A stretch of DNA of 64,000 nt from UBA7985 sp002711265 (GTDB lineage Bacteria > Pseudomonadota > Alphaproteobacteria > UBA7985): contig CBFIBS010000009.1 in NCBI GenBank assembly GCA_965660945.1, forward strand, positions 1 through 64,000, read 5' to 3'. The position numbers were made by a program, and so were the translations under genes. The notes beneath the pieces are model-generated. The model worked only from the letters and a program-made list of their open reading frames with translations. It made no database searches and was not told where the DNA came from. Positions 43,305-50,287 of the stretch are shown here, piece after piece (within the stretch, counting starts at the first letter, position 1; each line of letters starts with the position of its first letter).

Positions 43305-44024
43305 CTAGTTGAATTCGGCGCGCTCGTAGCGGCCCCCCCCGCCCAGAGCATTGACCATGGTCCAATCGATCAGCGATTCGACGAAGGGCCAGACCAGCGC
43401 GCTGTCTAGTCCTTGCTTCACCCGGCGCAGCGTAACGCCGAGGAAGAACGACAGCACCGGCACGGTGATCACCGACGTACCCACCGGCCCCATAAGCATC
43501 AACCCGGTGAACAGCACCATGGCGCCCCCGGCTTTGACCTCTGGCGCTTGGGTAAGGTAGCTGCGCCAGGTGGGCGGGTTCTGCCGGGTCTGCTGCAGGC
43601 TTTTGAGGATCAGGCTCCGGATTTGCTCGGGCGCCTGCGCTTCGACCGTCTGCCATTGGTCCCGGCCCGGATAGTCCTCAAAGCCGAGGTGGTCGCGGAC
43701 GGCGCGGCGGAATTTTTCCGGGTCGATGATCCGCTGGAACACCGGCCAGGTCATGCGGTTTTGCTGGTAGAGCAGAATTTCAGTCGCCAGCGCGCCGGCG
43801 CAGAACAGGGCGATGGCGCTCAGCGCAGCCCCCAGCCCCAGACCACTCAGCCGCATGGCGACGAAGTACAGGCCTAGCAGGCCCGGGAAAAACGAGGCCC
43901 GCCAGTAGGCGCCGAGGAAGATGCGCCTCCGCCGCCCCTGCATCAGGAACAGGCTGAGTATGCTCAGTTCACGGCGGAACAGGAACAGGGCGTATTTGGT
44001 CAGGAAGGAGCCGCGCGCATTCAT
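43305..44024 (-). CDS. Membrane protein of unknown function
   Basis: The 239-residue protein has a basic N terminus (RRELSILSLFLMQGRRRR), two closely spaced membrane segments at about 45-85, a polar middle of about 75 residues (YQQNRMTWPVFQRIIDPEKF and EAQAPEQIRSLILKSLQQTR), and two further segments at about 165-210. No enzymatic motif is visible. The start overlaps the ferrochelatase stop by four bases (ATGA), so it is translated with hemH. I do not recognise the family. A link with haem trafficking is only a positional guess. Confidence 0.7.
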   Translation of the reverse strand: MNARGSFLTKYALFLFRRELSILSLFLMQGRRRRIFLGAYWRASFFPGLLGLYFVAMRLSGLGLGAALSAIALFCAGALATEILLYQQNRMTWPVFQRIIDPEKFRRAVRDHLGFEDYPGRDQWQTVEAQAPEQIRSLILKSLQQTRQNPPTWRSYLTQAPEVKAGGAMVLFTGLMLMGPVGTSVITVPVLSFFLGVTLRRVKQGLDSALVWPFVESLIDWTMVNALGGGGRYERAEFN

Positions 44025-45082
44025 CCCTCAGATATGCGCATTTCCGCGCCCTCGTGCAACGGGAACCAGCCCGAGAGCTCGCGCCGGATCAGGCTTTCCA
44101 GCATATCGAGGTGCGCAGGCTCGGTGTTCAGGCAGGGGATATAGGCGAAGTGCGTCCCGCCCGCCTCGGTGAAGTCCTCGTGGGCTTCGTTGCCGATCTC
44201 GTCGAGCGTTTCCAGGCAGTCAGCCGAGAACCCAGGCGTAAGCACAGCGATCTTCTTGCGCTCCGCGCCCAGCGCATCGATGGTTTCGTCGGTGTACGGC
44301 TGGAGCCATTTCTCAGGACCAAAGCGGGACTGGAAGGTGACTTTGAGCTTGTCGGCGATGGCGGGCAGGGCTTCGCCCAGCAGCCGCGTGGTCTTGTAGC
44401 ACTGGCAGTGATAGGGGTCGCCCTTGCCGGTCAGATAGCGCTGCGGCACGCCATGATAGGAGGTGATGATCACGTCCGGGGTCCAGTCCAGCGTTTCGAG
44501 ATGGCGTTCCACAGACTGCGCCAGCGCGTGGATATAGGCGGGGTGATCGCAGTAGGCGGGCATGGTCCGCACGGCGGGCTGCCAGTTGGCCTTCTGCAAA
44601 AACGCGAAGCCCTCATCGTAGCCCGTTGCCGTGGTCGCGCCGGCGTAGTGCGGATAGATCGCCGCCATCACGATTTGCTGGCAGCCCAGATCCTGCAGCT
44701 CCTGCAGCACGTCGGTGGTGCTGGGGGAGCCGTAGCGCATGCCCGCGCGGAAAATCACGTGCTCGGCCTCGGGGTCGATGCGGGCCTGCATGGCCTCGAC
44801 CTGATCCCCGAGGATCAGGCGCAGCGGGCTGTCGCCACGCTCGTAGTCCCAGATTTTTGCGTAGAGCGCCGCCGACTTCCGGGGGCGGGTGTTGAGGATG
44901 ATCCCGCGCAGCAGTGGCTGCCACAGCCAGGCTGGGTAGTCGATGACCCGCTGGTCAGAAAGGAACTGCGCGAGATAGCGCTTCAGGCTCGGGGCGTCGG
45001 GCGCGTCCGGCGTGCCGAGGTTCATCAGAATGACCCCGATTTTCGGGGCTTTGACCGTGGGGTGGTCGGCGGGCAGGGTCAT
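44021..45082 (-). CDS. hemH: Ferrochelatase
   Basis: The ATG at 45082 (MTLPADHPTVKAPKIG) is preferred over longer readings because the family's conserved part, IGVILMNLGTPDAPD, starts soon after. The 353-residue enzyme inserts Fe2+ into protoporphyrin IX. The catalytic histidine is in IITSYHGVPQRYL, and GDPYHCQC, FQSRFGPEKWLQPYTD and TPGFSADCLETLDEI are further signatures, the last holding the active-site glutamate region. It probably sits at the membrane surface. It lies downstream of hisI (about 85 bp gap) and is coupled to the membrane-protein gene. Confidence 0.96.
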   Translation of the reverse strand: MTLPADHPTVKAPKIGVILMNLGTPDAPDAPSLKRYLAQFLSDQRVIDYPAWLWQPLLRGIILNTRPRKSAALYAKIWDYERGDSPLRLILGDQVEAMQARIDPEAEHVIFRAGMRYGSPSTTDVLQELQDLGCQQIVMAAIYPHYAGATTATGYDEGFAFLQKANWQPAVRTMPAYCDHPAYIHALAQSVERHLETLDWTPDVIITSYHGVPQRYLTGKGDPYHCQCYKTTRLLGEALPAIADKLKVTFQSRFGPEKWLQPYTDETIDALGAERKKIAVLTPGFSADCLETLDEIGNEAHEDFTEAGGTHFAYIPCLNTEPAHLDMLESLIRRELSGWFPLHEGAEMRISEG

Positions 45083-45168
45083 GGTGGCTCGGTCCGGCTT
45101 TGCGCTGATGGTGGTGACGATGATCGTCCGGGCGATCGGGGCGGGGCGAGGCGGCCGCCCCATCTGTC

Positions 45169-45519
45169 TTAGAAGTCGTTCACCGCGCGGAAGAAACAAG
45201 ACCGCTCCCCGGTATGACAGGCCGCACCCTCCTGCCGGACCGAGAGCAGCAGGGTGTCACCGTCGCAGTCGACAGCGAGGTCGATCACGTGCTGGTGGTG
45301 ACCGGAGGTATCGCCCTTGCGCCAGAACGCCTGCCGGCTGCGCGACCAGTAGCAGGCGCGGCCGGTGGCGAGGGTCTCGCGCAGGCTGTCTTCGTTCATC
45401 CACGCCATCATCAGCACCTGACCATTCCCGGCGTCCTGTGCGATGGCCGGAATCAGACCGTCGGCGTTGAACGTGACGGCGGCCACCAGCGCGTCGATGC
45501 GTTCTTTGGGCAAATCCAT
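45169..45519 (-). CDS. hisI: Phosphoribosyl-AMP cyclohydrolase
   Basis: The 116-residue enzyme opens the purine ring of PR-AMP in histidine synthesis. Metal and catalytic residues lie in VLMMAWMNEDSL, WSRSRQAFWRKGDTSGHHQ, DCDGDTLLLSV, and the zinc ligands CHTGERSCFF (two Cys) with DCDGD. It is the stand-alone HisI without the HisE domain, normal for alphaproteobacteria. It starts six bases after the metC stop, so it is in one transcript with metC; the rest of the his pathway is elsewhere. Confidence 0.97.
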   Translation of the reverse strand: MDLPKERIDALVAAVTFNADGLIPAIAQDAGNGQVLMMAWMNEDSLRETLATGRACYWSRSRQAFWRKGDTSGHHQHVIDLAVDCDGDTLLLSVRQEGAACHTGERSCFFRAVNDF

Positions 45520-45524
45520 GGGGT

Positions 45525-46721
45525 TCAGACCTTTTTCATGGCGTGTATGGCCTGATCGATGTCCGCGATCAGGTCGTCAGGATCTTCAAGGCCGGCGTGG
45601 AAGCGCAGGACAAAGCCTTCGCCGATGCCCGGGCGCGGCCAGGTGCTGCCGGTGCGCTCAGCTTGCGGGCGGTGTGGGACGCACAGGCTCTCGAACCCAC
45701 CCCAGCTGTAGCCCAGTCCGTAGAGCTTGAGCGCGCGCAGGAAAGCGTCGACCTGCTCCCAGCTGACGTCGCGGCTCAGAACTACAGAGAACAGGCCTGA
45801 GGCGCCGGTGAAATCGCGCTGCCACAGGGCGTGGCCCGGGTCCTGCTCCAGCGCCGGGTGGAGCACGTTGGCGACCTCCGGCAGCCCCTTGAGGTGGTTG
45901 GCCAGCGCCAGCCCGTTGTGCCAGTGCACGGGCAGCCGGATCGCCATAGTTCGCAGGCCGCGCAGGCCCATGTAGATCTCGTCCGGCGCGACCGACAACC
46001 CGAACAGATCGCGAATGGCCTCGACCTCGCGTACCGTTTCCTCGTTGCAGACGATGGCCCCGGAGACAACGTCCGAGTGCCCGCACATGTACTTGGTCGC
46101 GGCGTGGGTGGAGATATCGACGCCGTGGTCCAGCGGCTTGAAATACAGCCCCGTGCCCCAGGTGTTGTCGATGATCGTACGCAGGCCACGGTCTTTCGCC
46201 CAGGCCGCGAGCGCGGGGATATCCTGCATCTCGAAGGTGACCGAGCCGGGGGTCTCCAGATACAGCACCCGCGTTGCCGGTGTGCGCAGCCGGTCGAGCT
46301 CGTCGAGGGTGCACAGCGGGTCGTAGTAGGTGACGCTGACGCCGATGCGCGGCAGATAGTTGTCACAGAAGGTGCGAACCGGGCCGTAGACGGTGTCGAT
46401 CATCAGCAGGTGATCGCCTTCGCCGAGCAGGGCGAGCAGTGGCGCGGTGCACGCGAGCAGGCCGGAGCTGACCGCCACGCCGCGAAAGCCGTTTTCCAGC
46501 TCGCAGAAAGCCTCCTGCCAGTCCACAGTGATATCACCGCCATTGATACCATAGGACTGGGTGCCCAGCTCACGCGCCTTGGCCCGGACCTGACTCATGT
46601 GGTTCATGTTGTCATAGAGGTAGGTCGAGCCGCGATTGATAGACGGATTGACGGTGCGCACGTCGAGGCGTTCCATCTTATGGCCGTGGCGGCCACTGAC
46701 CAGTTTGGTGACGTCTTTCAC
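45525..46721 (-). CDS. metC: Cystathionine beta-lyase (Cys/Met metabolism PLP enzyme)
   Basis: A GTG start with AGGAG seven bases upstream gives 398 residues. The fold-type I PLP signature is TIIDNTWGTGLYFKPLDHG followed by DISTHAATKYMCGHSD, where the lysine of TKY carries the cofactor. RGSTYLYDNM and GLGYSWGGFESL match cystathionine beta-lyases of the alphaproteobacterial MetC type (rather than MetB). The enzyme cleaves cystathionine to homocysteine, pyruvate and ammonia. It is divergent from aapJ across a long gap. Confidence 0.92.
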   Translation of the reverse strand: MKDVTKLVSGRHGHKMERLDVRTVNPSINRGSTYLYDNMNHMSQVRAKARELGTQSYGINGGDITVDWQEAFCELENGFRGVAVSSGLLACTAPLLALLGEGDHLLMIDTVYGPVRTFCDNYLPRIGVSVTYYDPLCTLDELDRLRTPATRVLYLETPGSVTFEMQDIPALAAWAKDRGLRTIIDNTWGTGLYFKPLDHGVDISTHAATKYMCGHSDVVSGAIVCNEETVREVEAIRDLFGLSVAPDEIYMGLRGLRTMAIRLPVHWHNGLALANHLKGLPEVANVLHPALEQDPGHALWQRDFTGASGLFSVVLSRDVSWEQVDAFLRALKLYGLGYSWGGFESLCVPHRPQAERTGSTWPRPGIGEGFVLRFHAGLEDPDDLIADIDQAIHAMKKV

Positions 46722-47314
46722 AATCGGCTCCTGATACCCGGTACGTTACGGCGCCTTGATCCCTTATCGAGGCAGCGGGGGCAAGCTGAATTCCCGCGTG
46801 GCTCACCCCGGGGCCTGCGCTGGCACAAGCCTGCACTCAGGGGCGCTGCCCAAGAATTGGTCAGAAACCGGGTGGGCGGCTCGAGGCGTATATTGACCAG
46901 TGCAGTCGAGGGGTACAGGCGCCTGATGTCGCGGTTTCTGCTCCGAGTCCCGTCGCGCGGGATCGCGCCACAATTCCCGCTGAACCCTTGGCATTAAACA
47001 ATTTCGTCGCGACGCGAAGGGAGGCGGTGAGACTCTCAGTCGAATTGACCCTGCTTTATACGACAGCACCGCCCTAGGGGTGGTTCTCATGTTAACCTTT
47101 TCCAGTCAAAATCGCCTTTTCCACAGCCAATTGGGCATAAAAGGGCCAAAAAAAACTGCAATGTCTCAAATCTTACTTGCTTGGCGAAACTCGCAGGTTA
47201 GTTTCCCGCTCATAGTCGATCACCGTTGCTATGGGCCAATGCTCTTGCTCTGTTTCTGACCGCTAGGGGGGAGGAAACCGTTGGTTGGCTGAACCCAATG
47301 TGGAGAGAATCCAA
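46722..47314. other. Long intergenic region upstream of aapJ
   Basis: About 590 bp without a gene. The left half is GC-rich and unremarkable. From about 47080 the sequence becomes AT-rich, including a poly-A stretch (AAAAAAAAC at 47150), which is likely the promoter and leader of the aap operon. The ribosome site GGAGAG lies about 10 bases before the aapJ ATG. No riboswitch or operator could be defined. Confidence 0.5.
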
Positions 47315-48331
47315 ATGAAAAAGTTGGCATTTGTTGCAGCTGCTGGTGCAGTTGCGTTTGCCGGTGGCGCGCAGGCTGATACCCTGTCCGACACCATCGC
47401 TCGTGGCGCCCTGAACTGTGGCGTTAACATCGGCGTACCTGGCTTTGCTGAGCAAGCAGACGACGGTAGCTGGTCCGGTCTCGACGTAGACGTTTGCCGT
47501 GCAGTTTCCGCTGCTATCTTCGGCGACGCTGACATGGTTGAGTACTTCCCAGTGAACTCTTCCGAGCGTTTCAACCGCCTGAACTCCGGCGACTACGACC
47601 TGCTGTCCCGCAACACCACCTGGACCTTCTCCCGTGACGTTGATCTCGGCCTGTCGTTCCAGGGTGTGAACTACTACGACGGTCAGGGCTTCATGGTCCC
47701 AACCGCTCTGGGCGTTTCCTCTGCTGCTGATCTCGATGGCGCAACCGTCTGTGTACAGACCGGTACCACCACCGAGCTGAACCTCGCAGACTTCTTCGCT
47801 GACAACGGCATTTCGTACACCCCGTACGTTGTAACCACCGCTGCGGAAACCAACGAAGCTTACCTTGCTGGTCTGTGTGACGTTTACACCACCGACGCTT
47901 CCGGTCTGGCTGCTAACCGTACCACCTTCCCTGATCCATCTGCGCACGTGATCCTGCCAGAAATCGTCTCCAAGGAGCCACTGGGCCCAGTGACCCGTCA
48001 GGGCGACGAAGTATGGGGCGACATCGTTCGTTGGACCCTGAACTCCATGATCATTGCTGAAGAACTCGGCATCACCTCCGACAACGCTGCTGCTATGGCT
48101 GCTGACGCTGATGCATCTGCTGGCGTGAAGCGTCTGCTGGGTGTTGAAGGTGGCTACGGCGCGATGCTCGGCCTGGCTGACGATGCGTTCCTGAACGCCA
48201 TCTCTCAGGTTGGTAACTACGCTGAGTCGTTCGAGCGTAACGTTGGCCCAGACACCGCAGTTGGTCTGGACCGCGGCCTGAACGCTCTGTGGACCGATGG
48301 CGGCATCCTTTACGCTCCACCGTTCCGCTAA
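47315..48331 (+). CDS. aapJ: General L-amino acid ABC transporter, substrate-binding protein
   Basis: The 338-residue protein has a signal peptide (MKKLAFVAAAGAVAFAGGAQA) and the AapJ pattern: DTIARGALNCGVNIGVPGFA, GLDVDVCRAVSAAIFGD, SRNTTWTFSRDVDLGLSFQG, NYYDGQGFMV and VCVQTGTTTELNLADFF. It binds many L-amino acids in the periplasm. The gene uses codons ending in T or A (GCT, GTT, CCA, CGT) far more than its neighbours, as expected for a very strongly expressed gene, or possibly a transferred one. A terminator right after it will let only part of the transcription continue into aapQMP, giving an excess of binding protein. Confidence 0.95.
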   Translation: MKKLAFVAAAGAVAFAGGAQADTLSDTIARGALNCGVNIGVPGFAEQADDGSWSGLDVDVCRAVSAAIFGDADMVEYFPVNSSERFNRLNSGDYDLLSRNTTWTFSRDVDLGLSFQGVNYYDGQGFMVPTALGVSSAADLDGATVCVQTGTTTELNLADFFADNGISYTPYVVTTAAETNEAYLAGLCDVYTTDASGLAANRTTFPDPSAHVILPEIVSKEPLGPVTRQGDEVWGDIVRWTLNSMIIAEELGITSDNAAAMAADADASAGVKRLLGVEGGYGAMLGLADDAFLNAISQVGNYAESFERNVGPDTAVGLDRGLNALWTDGGILYAPPFR

Positions 48332-48388
48332 GATCGCAGCAAGCTCTGACTTGCTAGGCTCAGACCCGGTCCGCCGGGGCTGAGCTCG

Positions 48389-48429
48389 GGGCGCCTCCCA
48401 CCCCGCGTGGCAGGCGCCCTTATTTTTTT
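48389..48429 (+). terminator. Terminator/attenuator between aapJ and aapQ
   Basis: GGGCGCCT (48389-48396) pairs with AGGCGCCC (48412-48419), followed by TTATTTTTTT. It is placed 58 bp after the aapJ stop inside the operon, so it probably reduces expression of the permease genes. Confidence 0.85.
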
Positions 48430-48540
48430 GGCCCTGCAGATGATATTTTTGATTTTGCAAATACGGCCATAGAGGCTAATCACCCGAGCAACCTGCGTCG
48501 CTCCAGACGCGCGAAACATTCACTGAAAACTGCCAGCAAC

Positions 48541-50271
48541 ATGACAACTTCACACCTGTCCGCTGACGGTGGCCCTGCGCCTCAAACGGGCGGTCCGCGA
48601 AACATCTTCGCTACCCGTTGGCTGCGAAACATCCTGGTCCAGACCTTTATTGTCGGGCTGATTGTTTTTGCCACTGTCTATTTCGTGAATAACGCCCAGG
48701 TGAACCTGCTGCGCCGGTCGGGTAACTTCGGTCTGGGCTTCATGGCCACGCCGGGCAGTTACGACCCGTCACCCTTCTTCCCGATCCCGCTCAAGAATAA
48801 TGATCTGGTGTTCCGGTTCGTTGCGCTGGGCTACGTCAACACTATCATAGTGTCGCTGATCGGTATCTTCGTTGCCACCTTTCTTGGCTTCTTCATGGGG
48901 CTGGCGCGCCTGTCGAACAACTGGCTGATCGCACGCGCTGCGACGGTGTACGTCGAGCTGCTGCGGAACATTCCTCTCGCGGTCTGGCTGCTGTTCGCCT
49001 TTGCGCTGGCACTAACCCTGCCCAATGTCGTCGCTTCCGCGCCGATTTCAGGCCCGCTGGGGCTGTCGATCTCGAACGAAAAACTCATCCTCCCGGCGCT
49101 GCAGTTCGGCGACGGGGTGGGCGGGGACACAACCTGGCTCAAGCTGGTACCCTTTGACTGGCAGCTGTTTAAAACCGTCTCGCTCACCAGCTCTTCGATG
49201 GGTGAGCCTCTGGTCGGCCTGCTGGTGGCCATTGTTCTCGGCGGTGGTGCCGCGCTGGTCCTGGCCCGCCGCGATGATATGGCGCGCGCGTTCAACGACC
49301 GCGAGCTGGATACGCTCTACGTCTGGCTGGGGCTGTTGCTGGTCGCTGTGCTGTCCATCGCGATTTTCGGCGCTGGCATGGTGATCGGGATCAGCAATTC
49401 GGTGGTTTTTGCCGCGACGGCTTTCTATCTGCTGGTCTGGGCCGTGCTGTTTATCGCCGCGTACTTTGTTTCTTCGCGGATCGAGGCGCGCGAACGCCTG
49501 CACAACGAGCCCCGCGTCAAGGCCATCGGCATCATCTTCCGCTCTGCGGCGGTAATCGTGCTGCTGATCTACGCGCTGATGATCGAAAGCTCGATCCCGC
49601 CCATGGTGAGCTGGACCATGTTCTGGGTCTTCATCATCGCGCTGGTGATCGCCAACTGCGTCGCGACGCTGATCGATATCCGTGCTGAAGACATCCAGAA
49701 CCGTACCGGCGACCGGCCCAACACGCTGCTGCTCAAGCTGGCCGTTTTTGTGGTTGTCGTCGTCGCTATCTTTGTCGCCATCGGCGGCCCGATCGGCATC
49801 TCGGTGCCGACCCCGAACAAGTTTGGTCGCTATACGGCGGCTTCCGGGGGCCTGCAGATTGTTAACGGCTTTTGGATCCTCGTGGTCGCGCTTGCGATCT
49901 ACACATCGGCCTTCATCGCCGAAACCGTGCGCGCCGGCATCCAGTCCGTGGATAAGGGCCAGACCGAGGCTGCGAATTCCGTTGGCCTGCGCCGGGGGCA
50001 GATCACGAACCTGATCGTCATCCCACAGGCCCTGCGGGTGATCATTCCGCCGCTGAACTCTCAGTACATGAACCTGATGAAGAACAGCTCGCTGGCGGCC
50101 ATTATCTCGTTCCCGGAAATCACCTCGATCTTCCACGGGACCATCCTCAACCAGAAGGGCCACGCCATCGAGATCACCGCGATCATCATGCTGGCCTACC
50201 TCACCAACTCCCTGCTGATCTCCGCCGTGATGAATACCGTCAACGAGCGCGTGAAGCTGGTCGAGCGCTAG
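48541..50271 (+). CDS. aapQ: General L-amino acid ABC transporter permease, enlarged
   Basis: The 576-residue permease is much longer than Rhizobium AapQ (about 400). The N-terminal part is normal (VNNAQVNLLRRSGNFGLGFM, then ARAATVYVELLRNIPLAVW) and so is the C-terminal part: YTSAFIAETVRAGIQSVDKG, QTEAANSVGLRRGQ (the EAA loop that contacts the ATPase) and LNSQYMNLMKNSSLAAII. Between them, at about residues 220-400, lies an insert with some five extra hydrophobic segments separated by short charged loops. It works with AapM and AapP to import amino acids. The gene ends 16 bp before aapM. Confidence 0.93.
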   Translation: MTTSHLSADGGPAPQTGGPRNIFATRWLRNILVQTFIVGLIVFATVYFVNNAQVNLLRRSGNFGLGFMATPGSYDPSPFFPIPLKNNDLVFRFVALGYVNTIIVSLIGIFVATFLGFFMGLARLSNNWLIARAATVYVELLRNIPLAVWLLFAFALALTLPNVVASAPISGPLGLSISNEKLILPALQFGDGVGGDTTWLKLVPFDWQLFKTVSLTSSSMGEPLVGLLVAIVLGGGAALVLARRDDMARAFNDRELDTLYVWLGLLLVAVLSIAIFGAGMVIGISNSVVFAATAFYLLVWAVLFIAAYFVSSRIEARERLHNEPRVKAIGIIFRSAAVIVLLIYALMIESSIPPMVSWTMFWVFIIALVIANCVATLIDIRAEDIQNRTGDRPNTLLLKLAVFVVVVVAIFVAIGGPIGISVPTPNKFGRYTAASGGLQIVNGFWILVVALAIYTSAFIAETVRAGIQSVDKGQTEAANSVGLRRGQITNLIVIPQALRVIIPPLNSQYMNLMKNSSLAAIISFPEITSIFHGTILNQKGHAIEITAIIMLAYLTNSLLISAVMNTVNERVKLVER

Positions 50272-50287
50272 GGCCGGGAGACGCACG

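Noticed and set aside
46722..47314. Riboswitch in the long aapJ upstream region
   Set aside because: No conserved riboswitch core recognised; only a general AT-rich leader is visible.
47210..48460. Minus-strand open frame of 416 codons opposite aapJ
   Set aside because: Caused by aapJ's codon use lacking certain triplets; no domain, and AapJ is unmistakable.
49048..50286. Minus-strand open frame of 412 codons opposite aapQ
   Set aside because: His/Asp/Gln-rich product typical of an antisense frame of a hydrophobic membrane protein.
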